Source: Gallionella sp.
Lineage (GTDB): Bacteria; Pseudomonadota; Gammaproteobacteria; Burkholderiales; Gallionellaceae
DNA: 59,197 bases
Direction of reading: 5' to 3'
NCBI GenBank assembly: GCA_028707275.1
Contig: JAQTUP010000002.1
Coordinates: forward strand, 1-59,197
Positions within the stretch are counted from its first letter, which is position 1, and each line of letters opens with the position of its first letter. The notes under the pieces are model-generated. The model was not told the origin of the DNA, did no database searches, and saw only the letters and a program-made list of their open reading frames with translations. Positions 36,328-46,278 of the stretch are shown here, piece after piece. The position numbers and the translations under genes are program-made.

Positions 36328-37386
36328 GTCATTGCGCCCTCGCCCCGGTTCTTGCACGCGCATCGGTTCGCGCATGGCGTCATTACCGGGACCTGCCTCT
36401 TCCCGCTCAGGCGCGCCCTGCTGTCCACGCTGCCCGGGTCGTGGCAACTGTCCCTGGGGTGGAGCGACCGGCACGGGTCTTTGGAAATCGTCCCTGCGTG
36501 GCAACGGTGCAACCGGAACAGAATACGGCGCGGCACGCTGTCTGTTGTCTTCAGGGACTCTTTGCATTTCCTGAGGCCTTCTGTCTTCGGGGACTCTTTG
36601 CTCAGTCCTGTAGCCCCGCTCGTCAGGCACTCTTTGTACTTCCTGTGGCCTGTAACCTCTCTCTTCAGGCGCTCTTTGTACTTCCTGCGGCCTGTAGCCC
36701 CGCTCGTCGGGCGCTCTTTGTACTTCCTGCGGCCTGTAGGCCCGTTCGTCAGGATCTCCTTGCATTTTCCGCCGGTACGGCGCTCTTTGCTGCTCCTGAT
36801 AGTGCTCCTGCACTATCGGATCACGCGGCTGGTAACGGTAATACTGCTTTTGAATCTCCTGCTGGTGCTCCAGTCGTCTGGGATATCTGTCCCCTGAATA
36901 CTGCCGCTGATAAAGAGGCAATGGAGCCGGGGCATACCGCTTATTTCGGTTCCATCTGTCCCAACCGCGTCTGTGCCGCTCCCAGTCATGCCCCCAGTAT
37001 TCACCCCAACGCGGCGGCGCATCGAAATACCATCCGTAAAAATACGCAGGCGGCAGGCGGTAGTAGCGCACGGGAATACGCAGAAGAAACACCGGCACGA
37101 CATCCGGATCTACCCGCCACCATGGGCCGTTATACCAGCTGCTCTCGTACCAGTTATTGTCCTCATAGAGCCAGTACATTCCGTCGTAAAAAAACAGGTT
37201 TGCGTCCAGATAGGGCGCGTAGTAGACAGGATAACCCGGCACAACGGCAAATGTCGGGTATTCGGACAGATTGATCCCGATGCTGGCATAGGGAAGACCG
37301 ATACCGATGCTCACCTGAGTGGCAGCCGTGCCAACCGAGGAGGACAGCATTCCCAGCAAGATAAAAACGCAGCGTATTTTCAGCAT
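36325..37386 (-). CDS. Secreted Tyr/Trp-rich protein with a 14-residue C-terminal repeat
   Basis: 353 residues. Signal peptide with cleavage near GTAA-T (about 22). The mature N-terminal part is rich in Tyr, Trp and Pro (YWLYEDNNWYESSWYNGPWW), a pattern seen in YXWGXW-type and related envelope proteins of betaproteobacteria. Residues 211-281 hold four to five imperfect 14-residue repeats (consensus PDERGYRPQEVQRA), encoded by 42-bp repeats. The tail is Pro/Gln/Arg-rich and probably disordered. Function unknown; extracytoplasmic and perhaps wall- or outer-membrane-associated. Its stop lies inside the MITE-like element. Confidence 0.75.
   Translation of the reverse strand: MLKIRCVFILLGMLSSSVGTAATQVSIGIGLPYASIGINLSEYPTFAVVPGYPVYYAPYLDANLFFYDGMYWLYEDNNWYESSWYNGPWWRVDPDVVPVFLLRIPVRYYRLPPAYFYGWYFDAPPRWGEYWGHDWERHRRGWDRWNRNKRYAPAPLPLYQRQYSGDRYPRRLEHQQEIQKQYYRYQPRDPIVQEHYQEQQRAPYRRKMQGDPDERAYRPQEVQRAPDERGYRPQEVQRAPEERGYRPQEVQRVPDERGYRTEQRVPEDRRPQEMQRVPEDNRQRAAPYSVPVAPLPRRDDFQRPVPVAPPQGQLPRPGQRGQQGAPEREEAGPGNDAMREPMRVQEPGRGRND
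36544..36756 (-). repeat. 42-bp in-frame tandem repeats within the Tyr/Trp-rich protein gene
   Basis: Repeat units of 42 bp encode 14-residue blocks; three are almost identical and the last two are shortened. On the plus strand each contains CTTCCTG(C/T)GGCCTGTA. Confidence 0.8.
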
Positions 37387-37555
37387 GTCTGACCTCTGGT
37401 TGTAGCTAATGCTCCCCCGTCAATTTCCCGGAAGACAAGAGCTGGAAATCTACTCCTGTTTCCGATTAATTCATATATGCCGAAAGAAATATATCCTGAG
37501 ACAATTAAAAAAGACCCGTCATCCCTCTTCATCAAACGAGCCAACAGACACGCGC

Positions 37556-38290
37556 CTACCCGCCCGGCGCGGCATCTTCCTGGCGCAGTTGTTGCAGCTC
37601 GGCCAGGCACAAATGAATGAACGCCAGGCCAATATAAACCGGTGAAAACAGATTGAGCACGGGCACGAATTGCAATAACCCTGTCATTCCACCCAGCAGA
37701 TAAAGCCGGCCGGACGCGCGTTCAATGATCTGCCGGTACTCGTCAGCACTTGCGTGTTCGGCCAGCGCATCATAACGGAACAGGCGCTGATTCAGATAAG
37801 CGAACAAAAACACTGGCAAGACGATGGCAAAAGGGAAAAACAGCCACAGCGGCAGGCTCAGTATCCATGCGGCACAATACACAAACACCGCCGTCACGCC
37901 ATTGAGGAGACTGCCCGCATTGCTGCCGCCCCGCTTTTTTTGCAGATCCGGATAATCTTTGTCGGCCACACAACTGACCATCATGGGCATGACGAAGACC
38001 GCTGTGATGACCAGAGCGGTCACATAAATGGCGGGGACTAGCAACAGGATCAGAATGAGGGTAACAAGATAATGAAACGCGACGACCAGCGCGCCCGTCG
38101 CCATCCATTGCTCGACAGGGGTAGACTGAATCAGCTGGGTCAAATGAGCGGCCCAGTCCGCCCAGAAAAATATCGCAGCAGCCACCCAGATAACGACCGA
38201 CGCCAGCATGGGCCAAAGCACCAGCGCCAGCATCTTTGGATCAAACAGGCTGCCTAGTGCACGAGTCAGGGCAGAAAACAGGCTGTTCAT
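37556..38290 (-). CDS. EI24/CysZ-like integral membrane protein
   Basis: 244 residues from the ATG at 38290; the longer frame to 38428 runs into dsbB without similarity. About five to six membrane segments (LALVLWPMLASVVIWVAAAI; GALVVAFHYLVTLILILLLV; VFVYCAAWILSLPLWLFFPF). The block VFVMPMMVSCVADKDYP is typical of EI24-domain proteins. CysZ members import sulfate, but this branch is only annotated as EI24. It follows dsbB by 23 bp at the end of the isc gene run. Confidence 0.85.
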   Translation of the reverse strand: MNSLFSALTRALGSLFDPKMLALVLWPMLASVVIWVAAAIFFWADWAAHLTQLIQSTPVEQWMATGALVVAFHYLVTLILILLLVPAIYVTALVITAVFVMPMMVSCVADKDYPDLQKKRGGSNAGSLLNGVTAVFVYCAAWILSLPLWLFFPFAIVLPVFLFAYLNQRLFRYDALAEHASADEYRQIIERASGRLYLLGGMTGLLQFVPVLNLFSPVYIGLAFIHLCLAELQQLRQEDAAPGG

Positions 38291-38313
38291 ATACCCCCCC
38301 GATCCTGCCCGTG

Positions 38314-38820
38314 TTAACTGCGCGTCTTGATCGCGATCAGCACCGCCCACACGCCTAAAGCCAGATAACACAACAGCGACCACTCGGGGATGCCCAGCGT
38401 GAACAAAGTCCAGCCGTGTGCCGCGCATTCGCCTGAGCCGTGCAGCAACTCCTTCAACACGCTGGCCATCGGCATGGTTTCCAGCATGTAATCAAGCCCC
38501 GGGCCACAGGCAGGCACCTGGTCAGCCGGCAGGTTTTGAATCCAGATATGCCGTGCGGCAACGGCCACGCCGGTCAGGGAAAACAGGGTGATGAGCGCCG
38601 CATAAATACCCGCACCGACGCGCCTTGGCCCATGTGCTGCCGCGATCAAAAACACCAGCAAAATGGCGATGAAGATGACGCGTTGCACCATGCACAGCGG
38701 ACACGGATCCTGATGTTTGACGTATTGCAAAAACAGGCCGAAGCCCATCAGCCCGCAGACATACAAAAAGCCTGCCAGATACAGCCAGCGGTTGGAAATA
38801 GTGCGCCACAACTTCAACAT
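38314..38820 (-). CDS. dsbB: Disulfide bond formation protein B
   Basis: 168 residues with four membrane segments. The first periplasmic loop has the redox pair Cys40-P-L-Cys43 and the second loop Cys105 (ACGPGLDYML) and Cys132 (GSGEC). It reoxidises DsbA and passes electrons to quinone. Its ATG is 1 bp after the iscX stop, so it is read as part of the isc operon. Linking periplasmic thiol oxidation to Fe-S assembly in one transcript is unusual. Confidence 0.94.
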   Translation of the reverse strand: MLKLWRTISNRWLYLAGFLYVCGLMGFGLFLQYVKHQDPCPLCMVQRVIFIAILLVFLIAAAHGPRRVGAGIYAALITLFSLTGVAVAARHIWIQNLPADQVPACGPGLDYMLETMPMASVLKELLHGSGECAAHGWTLFTLGIPEWSLLCYLALGVWAVLIAIKTRS

Positions 38821-38821
38821 A

Positions 38822-39016
38822 TTATTCGACCTCGTCTATCCACGTCGCCTGAATCGCTTCGAGCACTTTTTCGCCGCCATGACCGTGATCGTCGTCAAAG
38901 CCATCCAGACCCACGACCCAGTTGTGCAGATCGACGAAGCGCACGCCTGCCGGATCGATATCGGGGTATTTTTCACTCAGTGCGATGGCTATATCGCGTA
39001 CATCTATCCATTTCAT
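38822..39016 (-). CDS. iscX: Fe-S assembly protein IscX
   Basis: 64 residues from MKWIDVRDIAIALSEKYPD; the longer frame starting at 39145 overlaps fdx in the wrong frame and is rejected. Family features: DPAGVRFVDLHNWVVGLDGFDDD and the acidic C-terminus. IscX binds IscS and iron and tunes Fe-S cluster assembly. It starts 1 bp after the fdx stop. Confidence 0.94.
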   Translation of the reverse strand: MKWIDVRDIAIALSEKYPDIDPAGVRFVDLHNWVVGLDGFDDDHGHGGEKVLEAIQATWIDEVE

Positions 39017-39017
39017 G

Positions 39018-39353
39018 TCAGTGCTCCCGCGCCATGTTGATCGTGTATTTCGGTATTTCCACCACCAGGTCCGCATTCGACACCCGCGCCTGACAAGACA
39101 GGCGGGAATTGGGTTCCAGGCCCCAGGCCTTGTCCAGTAAATCATCCTCGACTTCGTCGGACGGCGCTAAGGAATTGAACCCCTCGCGGAGGATGACATG
39201 ACAGGTGGTACAGGCACAGGACTTTTCACAGGCGTGCTCGATTTCGACACCGTTTTGCAACAACGCGTCACAGATGGACATACCCGGCGCGACATTGAAC
39301 ACCGCCCCGTCCGGGCACAGCTCTTCGTGCGGCAATACAATGATTTGCGTCAT
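39018..39353 (-). CDS. fdx: Isc-type [2Fe-2S] ferredoxin
   Basis: 111 residues. Cluster ligands are in [11 protein letters not shown] and a later Cys in RLSCQARV. The family ending is [15 protein letters not shown]. It supplies electrons to the Isc machinery. Its ATG overlaps the hscA stop by 4 bp. Confidence 0.95.
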   Translation of the reverse strand: MTQIIVLPHEELCPDGAVFNVAPGMSICDALLQNGVEIEHACEKSCACTTCHVILREGFNSLAPSDEVEDDLLDKAWGLEPNSRLSCQARVSNADLVVEIPKYTINMAREH

Positions 39354-41251
39354 GACTTGATCTCCAGATCAGAAATATTCTTGCCGGAGAGCGCCTGCGT
39401 CACACTCTTGTCCATGCGTGCCTGAGCGAAGCTCACGGTCGCCTCATTCAACGCGGCAATACTGCGTTTGATCAGCGGCTGATTTTTCGATTGCAGCGCC
39501 TCACGCAACAGCACCATTTTTGATTCGATATGCGCACGCTGCGCCTGATCCAGCAACTGGCCATCCTGCTCCACGGCATGCTGTACCACTTCTAGCAACT
39601 GATGCGCTTCCGTTTCCTGCTCGCGCTGCGCCCGCGCCTGCATATCATCCTGTGCATGCTGCGAGGATTCTTGCAACATGCGGGTGATGTCAGCGTCGGA
39701 CAAGCCATAGGAAGGCTTCACCACAATGGCCGCCTCGATCCCGCTGCCCATCTCGCGCGCGGCCACATTGAGCAAGCCGTCTGCATCCACCTGAAAAGTC
39801 ACACGGATGCGCGCGGATCCGGCCACCATCGCAGGAATCCCTCTTAATTCAAACTTCGCAAGCGACCGGCAATCACTCACAAGCTCGCGCTCGCCCTGCA
39901 CCACATGCAAACTCATCGCAGTCTGACCATCCTTGTAGGTGGTAAACTCCTGCGCACGGGCAGTCGGTATCGTGCTGTTGCGCGGGATAATCTTTTCTGC
40001 CAGTCCACCCATGGTCTCCAGACCCAACGACAGCGGAATCACATCGAGCAACAGCCAGTCATCGCCGCCTTGGTTGCCCGCCAGCAGATTGGCCTGAATC
40101 GCAGCGCCCAGCGCCACGACTTTATCCGGATCAAGATTGGTCAGCGGCGTCTGGCCGAAGAAGTCGCCCACGGCCAGTTGCACCTGCGGCATACGCGTAG
40201 CCCCCCCTACCATCACCACGCCTTTGACATCGGCCACGGTCAGTTTTGCATCTCTCAAGGCGCGACGCAAGGGTTGCAAGGTGCGCTGAATCAGGTTCTG
40301 CGACAGGGACTGAAATTCGTCCTGAGTCAGCACGTTGTCGATAAGTTCGCCACTGGACAACAGCGCCGTGATGCGTGTCTGACTATGCTCGGTGAGCTGC
40401 TCCTTGGCCGTCCGGGCGAGTGTCAGCAGCAAACGGGTGTCATGCGGCGCCAGTGCGGATAAATTATTCTTCTCCAGCAGCCAGCAATGGATACGCTGAT
40501 CAAAATCGTCCCCGCCCAGAGCAGAATCACCGTTGGCCGACAACACCTCGAACACGCCGCGCGACAGGCGCAAGATGGAAATATCGAAGGTGCCGCCGCC
40601 CAGGTCATACACCGCATACACGCCTTCGGAAGCATTGTCCAGACCGTAGGCTATCGCCGCCGCCGTAGGTTCATTGAGCAGGCGCAACACGTTCAATCCG
40701 GCGAGTTTCGCCGCATCCTTGGTCGCCTGTCGCTGCGCGTCATCAAAATAAGCCGGTACGGTAATCACAGCCCCCACCAGCTCGCCGCCCAATGAGGCTT
40801 CGGCGCGCAGGCGCAACACCCTGAGAATTTCTGCGGACACTTCGACCGGGCTCTTGATGCCGGCCGCCGTGCGCAGTTGTACCATCCCGTGCCCTGAGGC
40901 TGACTGTTCTGAAGATGGAACCCGTTCGACAAAACGATATGGCAGGCGGCCGGTATCGCCGACATCGGCCAGTCCCCGCCCCATGAAGCGTTTCACCGAC
41001 ACGATGGTATTGACCGGATCATCGCCGAGCAAAGCCTGCGCCGACTCACCCACCTCGATGCTGCCATCGGATGAATAGTGAACCACCGAGGGCAACATGG
41101 CGCGGCCATGTTCGTCGCCCAACACGATACTGATGCCATTTCGCACCGTAGCCACCAGCGAATTGGTCGTGCCCAGATCAATGCCCACCGCCAGCCTGTG
41201 CTGGTGAGGCGCCGTACTTAAACCGGGTTCGGAAATTTGTAATAAAGCCAT
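39350..41251 (-). CDS. hscA: Hsp70-type chaperone HscA
   Basis: 633 residues. DnaK-like ATPase start [15 protein letters not shown], phosphate 2 motif [14 protein letters not shown], adenosine motif [13 protein letters not shown], then a substrate-binding domain and helical lid. With HscB it releases Fe-S clusters from IscU through the LPPVK motif. It follows hscB after an 83-bp spacer with heptamer-periodic sequence, the longest gap inside the hsc part. Confidence 0.96.
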   Translation of the reverse strand: MALLQISEPGLSTAPHQHRLAVGIDLGTTNSLVATVRNGISIVLGDEHGRAMLPSVVHYSSDGSIEVGESAQALLGDDPVNTIVSVKRFMGRGLADVGDTGRLPYRFVERVPSSEQSASGHGMVQLRTAAGIKSPVEVSAEILRVLRLRAEASLGGELVGAVITVPAYFDDAQRQATKDAAKLAGLNVLRLLNEPTAAAIAYGLDNASEGVYAVYDLGGGTFDISILRLSRGVFEVLSANGDSALGGDDFDQRIHCWLLEKNNLSALAPHDTRLLLTLARTAKEQLTEHSQTRITALLSSGELIDNVLTQDEFQSLSQNLIQRTLQPLRRALRDAKLTVADVKGVVMVGGATRMPQVQLAVGDFFGQTPLTNLDPDKVVALGAAIQANLLAGNQGGDDWLLLDVIPLSLGLETMGGLAEKIIPRNSTIPTARAQEFTTYKDGQTAMSLHVVQGERELVSDCRSLAKFELRGIPAMVAGSARIRVTFQVDADGLLNVAAREMGSGIEAAIVVKPSYGLSDADITRMLQESSQHAQDDMQARAQREQETEAHQLLEVVQHAVEQDGQLLDQAQRAHIESKMVLLREALQSKNQPLIKRSIAALNEATVSFAQARMDKSVTQALSGKNISDLEIKS

Positions 41252-41254
41252 ATG

Positions 41255-41334
41255 GGGTCGTGAGCAGTAAGTCGTGAGTAGTAAGTGGTAAATAGCTTTT
41301 TGCTACTCACGGCTGACCACTCCCCACTCACTAG
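41255..41334. repeat. Heptamer-periodic inverted repeat between hscB and hscA
   Basis: One arm has GTGAGCAGTAAGTCGTGAGT with 7-bp spacing of GTGAG/GTAAG units; the other has CTACTCACG, CCACTCC and CCACTCAC, the inverted complement. A T5 loop lies between. It is likely to fold into a long imperfect hairpin in the isc transcript. Confidence 0.6.
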
Positions 41335-41877
41335 CTATCTATCTATTTCGTCATATGCGGAATCGATTTCTTCCGCGAGTTTTTCCATGAAACGCAGTTT
41401 GCGCACCATGTCGGCCGCCGCCACATAATCGCGCGCGGCGTCTATTTTAACCGCAAGTTGTCGTTCCAGTTCGCGCGTATCCGTTTTCATGCGGGCGTCG
41501 AGTTCTTCGAGCGCGGCAGCATCGCGCGACCTGGCAGCGTCAGCCACCGCCTCGCGCCACTCCATCTGCTCGATCAAAAAGTCCACCGGCATCACCGTAT
41601 TGGTTTCTTCCTGAGTATCGACTCCGTGCTGCGACAACAAATAGCGCGCGCGACGTATCGGATGCTTCAAGGTCTGATAGGCCTCATTCACCAGAGTTGA
41701 ACGCTGCATCGCAAGGCGCTGATCCGCATCGGACAAATGCGCCGATTTATCAGGGTGAACCTGCCCCTGCAAGGCGCGAAAAGCAGACTCCAGCCGCGCT
41801 GCATCCACTTCAAAAGAAGGCGTCAGCCCGAATAACTGAAAGTAATTCTCTGACAGATCAAAATCAGCGGCAGACAT
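41335..41877 (-). CDS. hscB: J-domain co-chaperone HscB
   Basis: 180 residues. J domain at about 10-80 with HPDK (VHPDKSAHLS). The C-terminal three-helix part binds IscU. It stimulates HscA ATPase. Its ATG shares one base with the iscA stop (TGATG). Confidence 0.95.
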   Translation of the reverse strand: MSAADFDLSENYFQLFGLTPSFEVDAARLESAFRALQGQVHPDKSAHLSDADQRLAMQRSTLVNEAYQTLKHPIRRARYLLSQHGVDTQEETNTVMPVDFLIEQMEWREAVADAARSRDAAALEELDARMKTDTRELERQLAVKIDAARDYVAAADMVRKLRFMEKLAEEIDSAYDEIDR

Positions 41878-42200
41878 CAGACTTTAAAACTTTCACCGCA
41901 ACCGCAGGAATCCTTCACGTTAGGATTGTTGAACTTAAATCCTTCGTTCAACCCTTCGCGCGCGTAATCGAGTTCCATGCCGTCGATATAGGGCAGGCTC
42001 TTCGGGTCCACCAATACTGTCACCCCGAAGCTTTCAAACAAGAGATCATCACTGCCCGCTTCGTCGGCAAATTCCAGTTTGTACGCCATGCCGGAGCAGC
42101 CGCTGGTGCGCACGCCGATTCGCAACCCGAGGCCGCGACCACGTTTGGCGATAAAGTTTTTCACATGCGTTGCCGCAGCCTCGCTCAGAACGACACCCAT
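41877..42200 (-). CDS. iscA: A-type Fe-S carrier IscA
   Basis: 107 residues. The three conserved cysteines are visible in [11 protein letters not shown] and the C-terminal CGCGESF. It accepts iron or Fe-S clusters for transfer to apoproteins. ATG at 42200 is preferred, with GGGAG 9 nt upstream; a GTG one codon earlier is possible. Confidence 0.95.
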   Translation of the reverse strand: MGVVLSEAAATHVKNFIAKRGRGLGLRIGVRTSGCSGMAYKLEFADEAGSDDLLFESFGVTVLVDPKSLPYIDGMELDYAREGLNEGFKFNNPNVKDSCGCGESFKV

Positions 42201-42268
42201 CACTTTGACTCCCTAAACCCCAATATGATCATTTAAGCTGCAAACAAAGGGCATGACACCCCCTGATA

Positions 42269-42685
42269 TTAACAGCTGCCCTTGCAGGCAGACGTTTCCA
42301 GATTTGCCGCGTGACGAGCCTTGTAATCTTCCACGGCCGCCTTGATGGCGTCTTCGGCCAGAATCGAGCAGTGAATTTTTACCGGCGGCAGTGCCAGTTC
42401 TTCGGCGATTTGCGTGTTCCTGATTTCCAGCGCCTGCTCTACCGTTTTACCCTTGACCCATTCAGTCACCAGCGAGCTGGACGCGATCGCCGAGCCGCAG
42501 CCATAGGTCTTGAACTTGGCGTCTTCAATAATGCCGTCCTTGCCCACCTTGATCTGCAATTTCATCACGTCGCCACAGGCCGGCGCCCCTACCATGCCGG
42601 TACCCAGCCCCGCTTCGTCCTTGTCAAAGGAACCCACATTGCGCGGATTTTCGTAATGATCCAGTAATTTTTCGCTATAAGCCAT
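42269..42685 (-). CDS. iscU: Fe-S cluster scaffold IscU
   Basis: 138 residues from MAYSEKLLDHYENPRNVG. Scaffold cysteines lie in GAPACGDV, YGCGSAIAS and VKIHCSILAED, together with the HscA-binding LPPVK. It is about 10 residues longer than the usual form, with an extra Cys-containing tail (ETSACKGSC). Confidence 0.96.
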   Translation of the reverse strand: MAYSEKLLDHYENPRNVGSFDKDEAGLGTGMVGAPACGDVMKLQIKVGKDGIIEDAKFKTYGCGSAIASSSLVTEWVKGKTVEQALEIRNTQIAEELALPPVKIHCSILAEDAIKAAVEDYKARHAANLETSACKGSC

Positions 42686-42689
42686 TTTA

Positions 42690-42756
42690 TTCTCCAGGAT
42701 ACGGGATTCGGGATTCAGGAAAGCCGGTTTTGGCTGCATCCTGCATCCTTGATCCT
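42690..42756. repeat. Heptamer-periodic inverted repeat between iscS and iscU
   Basis: On the minus strand GGATCAA, GGATGCA, GGATGCA is followed by an AGCC/GGCT mini-stem and then GAATCCC, GAATCCC, GTATCC. Three GGAT and three ATCC units at 7-bp spacing give an imperfect 24-bp inverted repeat. Located in the iscS-iscU spacer. Confidence 0.65.
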
Positions 42757-42760
42757 GTTG

Positions 42761-43969
42761 TTAGTGTGCCGCCCACTGCACGGTGTTCAAATCGATACCG
42801 TCCTGATACATTTCCCACAGGGGTGACAGTTCGCGCAGCTTGCCGATCTTGCTCTTCATCAGGGCAATGACATAATCGACTTCTGCCTCGGTGGTAAAAC
42901 GCCCCACCGAAAAACGAATCGAGCTGTGAGCCAGTTCATCGCTGCGCCCGAGCGCGCGCAACACATAAGAGGGCTCAAGACTTGCCGAGGTACAGGCCGA
43001 TCCGCTCGATACGGCCACATCCTTGATCGCCATGATCAGCGACTCGCCCTCGACAAAATTGAAGCTGAGGTTGAGATTGTGCGGCACACGCTGAACCATG
43101 TCACCGTTCAGATGCACTTCCTCCATTTCCATCAATCCTGCCATCATGCGGTCGCGCAAGCTCCGCACGCGCTCGTTTTCCTCGGCCATTTCCGCCTGAG
43201 CGATGCGAAACGCCTCGCCCATGCCGACGATCTGATGAGTCGCCAGCGTACCTGAACGCATGCCGCGCTCATGACCGCCGCCGTGCATCTGCGCTTCCAG
43301 ACGGACGCGCGGTTTACGCCGCACATACAGTGCGCCGATACCCTTGGGGCCGTAAGTTTTGTGAGCGGAGAACGACATCAGATCGACTTTGAGTTTTTGC
43401 AGGTCTATCGCCACCTTGCCGGTCGCCTGCGCCGCATCGACATGAAACAGAATGCCCTTTTCGCGACAAATCTCGCCGATGGCTGCCACGTCCTGAATCA
43501 CGCCGATTTCATTGTTCACAAGCATGATGGAAACGATAATCGTGTCCGGACGCAAGGCCGCTTTCAGCGCGTCCAGATCCAGCAGACCATTCGCCTCAGG
43601 ATCAAGATAAGTTGCACTGAAGCCTTCTCGTTCCAACTCGCGCACCGTGTCGAGCACCGCCTTGTGTTCGATGCGCATGGTGACGATATGACGCCCCTTG
43701 CCCTGATAAAAATGCGCCGCGCCCTTGATGGCGAGGTTATTCGATTCGGTCGCCCCTGACGTCCAGACGATTTCCTTGGGGTCGGCGTTGACCAGGGAGG
43801 CGACCTGTTCGCGCGCCAATTCCACCGCCGCATCGGCCTCCCAGCCGAAGGAATGCGAACGACTGGCCGGATTGCCGAATTTCTCCGTCAGGTAGGGAAT
43901 CATTTTCTCCGCCACGCGAGGGTCAACCGGCGTGGTGGCAGAATAATCCATGTAGATCGGTAGCTTCAT
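42761..43969 (-). CDS. iscS: Cysteine desulfurase IscS
   Basis: 402 residues from [23 protein letters not shown] lysine is in [17 protein letters not shown] and the catalytic loop Cys in [21 protein letters not shown]. The C-terminal helix [12 protein letters not shown] is the IscU-docking end. It supplies sulfur for Fe-S clusters and tRNA thiolation. A TTG two codons upstream is in frame but not needed. Confidence 0.97.
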   Translation of the reverse strand: MKLPIYMDYSATTPVDPRVAEKMIPYLTEKFGNPASRSHSFGWEADAAVELAREQVASLVNADPKEIVWTSGATESNNLAIKGAAHFYQGKGRHIVTMRIEHKAVLDTVRELEREGFSATYLDPEANGLLDLDALKAALRPDTIIVSIMLVNNEIGVIQDVAAIGEICREKGILFHVDAAQATGKVAIDLQKLKVDLMSFSAHKTYGPKGIGALYVRRKPRVRLEAQMHGGGHERGMRSGTLATHQIVGMGEAFRIAQAEMAEENERVRSLRDRMMAGLMEMEEVHLNGDMVQRVPHNLNLSFNFVEGESLIMAIKDVAVSSGSACTSASLEPSYVLRALGRSDELAHSSIRFSVGRFTTEAEVDYVIALMKSKIGKLRELSPLWEMYQDGIDLNTVQWAAH

Positions 43970-44003
43970 AGTCAACTCTCTGTTGTTCGTGGCGGGCGTA
44001 AAG

Positions 44004-44459
44004 CTATCTGACGGCAGACTTATTCATCGTGATGGCTGTCACGGACGAATCGGACTTGCTCTGCCCGTCGACCAGTTGCTGCAAATTGACCGAATCGAGA
44101 TAAGCATAAATTTTTTCGTTCAGGTTCATCCACAAGTTATGCGTAAGGCAAGGCTTGCCGTCATAGCAATCTCCCTTTTCCTTGCAATGTGTCGCATCCA
44201 GAGGCTCATCCACCGCGATGACGATCTCGGCAATCTTGATTTTGGCGGGCACGCGAGCCAGATAATAACCGCCACCCGGGCCTCGCACGCTTTCGACCAG
44301 ATTGTTGCGGCGCAGCTTGCCGAACAATTGTTCCAGATAGGAGAGTGAAATTTTCTGGCGCTCGCTGATCGATGACAGCGTGACCGGACCGCGCCCGCCG
44401 TTTAGTGCCAGATCAACCATGGCGGTTACCGCAAAACGTCCCTTGGTTGTTAATCGCAT
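44004..44459 (-). CDS. iscR: Rrf2-family Fe-S regulator IscR
   Basis: 151 residues from [19 protein letters not shown]. Winged helix followed by the cluster-binding cysteines in [22 protein letters not shown]. Holo-IscR represses isc through type 1 sites; apo-IscR uses type 2 sites. A type-1-like operator lies upstream of its own promoter (44537-44561). It is the first gene of the isc operon. Confidence 0.96.
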   Translation of the reverse strand: MRLTTKGRFAVTAMVDLALNGGRGPVTLSSISERQKISLSYLEQLFGKLRRNNLVESVRGPGGGYYLARVPAKIKIAEIVIAVDEPLDATHCKEKGDCYDGKPCLTHNLWMNLNEKIYAYLDSVNLQQLVDGQSKSDSSVTAITMNKSAVR

Positions 44460-44530
44460 GTTATTCAAAGCCTCGTAATAATTTGTTATATAAAAACCAT
44501 CGGCGATTGCCGAATATCAACTGCGCAAAT

Positions 44531-44561
44531 AGTATAATACCCGAACTTATCGGTCAACTAT
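44531..44561 (-). promoter_or_regulatory. isc promoter with IscR type 1 operator-like site
   Basis: On the minus strand TTGACC (44552-44557) and TATACT (44531-44536) form a plausible -35/-10 with a short 15-bp spacer. Overlapping it, 44537-44561 reads ATAGTTGACC, GATAA, GTTCGGGTAT, which fits the type 1 IscR consensus at most positions (ATAGTTGAC half and CGGGTAT half). The site overlaps the last codons and stop of cysE, so the isc promoter lies within the end of the upstream gene. The predicted leader is about 65 nt. Confidence 0.75.
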
Positions 44562-45281
44562 TTTATTCAGATGATTAGGGTCAAATTTATCGGCGGTGGC
44601 TCGCTCTTCCTCTACCCGGACACCCAGTTTTTCAAGTTGCTGCAAAATAAAATCAATGCGTTCGTCCACGGTCACGCTGTGACCCAACAGGCCGTGAATC
44701 GCCTTGGACAGAGGATCGTTCAGATCATTTCCGATGCCATAGGCATCAAACCCTGCCGTCTTCTTTTTCTCTTCGTCCAGAATACGCGCCGGAATCCCTA
44801 CCGCCGTCGCCCCGGGCGGCACGTCCTTGACCACCACGGCGTTAGAGCCCACCTTGGCGCCCGCGCCTATGGTAATGGGGCCGAGTATCTTGGCGCCGGC
44901 GCCCACCACCACACCGTTGCCCAGCGTCGGATGACGCTTGCCGTGCCGCCACGAAGTCCCGCCCAGCGTAACGCCGTGATACAGGGTCACATCGTCACCG
45001 ATTTCGGCCGTCTCGCCTATCACGACCCCCATGCCATGGTCGATAAAGAAGCGCCGACCGATGGTCGCGCCCGGATGAATTTCGATCCCGGTGAAGCCTC
45101 GCGTCAGATAGGACAAAAAACGCGCCAGCCATTTGAGATTGGCGTGCCACAAACGATTGGACAAGCGGTGAAGGATGCGCGCATGCAGCCCCGGATAGCA
45201 GGTGAGCACCTCAAACGTGGTGCGCGCTGCCGGGTCACGGTCGAACACACCGGCTATATCCTCCTTAATGTTGCTGAACAT
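44547..45281 (-). CDS. cysE: Serine O-acetyltransferase
   Basis: 244 residues from [20 protein letters not shown]. The left-handed beta-helix has hexapeptide repeats ([39 protein letters not shown]). It makes O-acetylserine for cysteine synthesis. It lies between trmJ and iscR, the usual place for the isc-linked cysE, and its start overlaps the trmJ end by 17 bp. The C-terminal tail after residue 170 is extended and charged. Confidence 0.94.
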   Translation of the reverse strand: MFSNIKEDIAGVFDRDPAARTTFEVLTCYPGLHARILHRLSNRLWHANLKWLARFLSYLTRGFTGIEIHPGATIGRRFFIDHGMGVVIGETAEIGDDVTLYHGVTLGGTSWRHGKRHPTLGNGVVVGAGAKILGPITIGAGAKVGSNAVVVKDVPPGATAVGIPARILDEEKKKTAGFDAYGIGNDLNDPLSKAIHGLLGHSVTVDERIDFILQQLEKLGVRVEEERATADKFDPNHLNKIVDR

Positions 45282-46035
45282 CTTGACTCTGCTGATAGCG
45301 CGCCTTAAGCCGCGCATTGTACTCGGTTGTCACACTCAATATACCGCGCAGAATATTGATTTCATCAGATTCGAGCCGTGCACGCGCGTACAACCTTCGC
45401 AATCTTTGCATCATGCGCTCCGGATTTTGCGTGGTAAAAAATCCGATCTCACACAAGGTTTTTTCAAGATGGGATAAAAAACCCTCGACCTGCTGGTGCG
45501 CGGCAGGTTGCTCCAGCTGCGCCACAGGCTGATAGTTTTGCGCCGCCACGGCCATCTCATACGCGATCACCTGCACCGCTGCGGCCAGGTTGAGCGAAGA
45601 AAAGTCAGGATTAGTCGGAATATTCACCAGAAGCTGCGCACGACTGGCCTCTTCGTTGGTCAATCCTGACATTTCAGTGCCGAACAACAAGGCCACGGGC
45701 TGCAACGCCGCCTGCTGAACAAGCAGCGGCATCGCCTCTCTAGGCGCGCTCACCTCATTGGAAATATCCCGCTGGCGCGCGGTCATCCCGACGGTCAGCA
45801 CAACCCCTGCCAGGGCTTCATCGACAGAGGCGCACACCACTGCATTGCTCAACACATCGTCAGCCCCGGCAGCCATCGCCGACGCCTGAGGATCCGGAAA
45901 ATGACGCGGGTTAATCAGATAAAGGTGACGCAACCCCATCGTCTTCATCGCACGCGCCGCAGCGCCGATATTGCCCGGATGAGTTGTATGGCTCAACACC
46001 ACGCGCACGTTATCCAAATATTTCAGTTCATCCAA
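45265..46035 (-). CDS. trmJ: tRNA (cytidine/uridine-2'-O-)-methyltransferase TrmJ
   Basis: 256 residues. SPOUT fold: [26 protein letters not shown] at the N-terminus (residues 9 onward), [13 protein letters not shown] and [18 protein letters not shown] at the knot. It methylates position 32 of certain tRNAs. The start is uncertain: a TTG at 46035 has GAGGGTGG 5-12 nt upstream and gives the usual N-terminus, whereas ATGs lie far upstream in AT-rich non-conserved sequence. Confidence 0.88.
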   Translation of the reverse strand: MDELKYLDNVRVVLSHTTHPGNIGAAARAMKTMGLRHLYLINPRHFPDPQASAMAAGADDVLSNAVVCASVDEALAGVVLTVGMTARQRDISNEVSAPREAMPLLVQQAALQPVALLFGTEMSGLTNEEASRAQLLVNIPTNPDFSSLNLAAAVQVIAYEMAVAAQNYQPVAQLEQPAAHQQVEGFLSHLEKTLCEIGFFTTQNPERMMQRLRRLYARARLESDEINILRGILSVTTEYNARLKARYQQSQDVQQH

Positions 46036-46278
46036 GACTACCACCCTCGCAAGATCGTGTTTATTAATACAACAGGTTGAATTTAAATGATAAGTTATCA
46101 TTCCTGACGTACAAATGAATTCGCCGTCACATATTTTGTTTATACAAAGCCCAATACCAACTAGAATACGCGACCAGATTCTACTGCTCATTAAACTCAA
46201 AAAATCTCCACACGGCTAGCACGGCTCAAAATGAGCAAGTGCGTGTTCGGGGGATTTTCATACTATAAGGTCGTAAAT

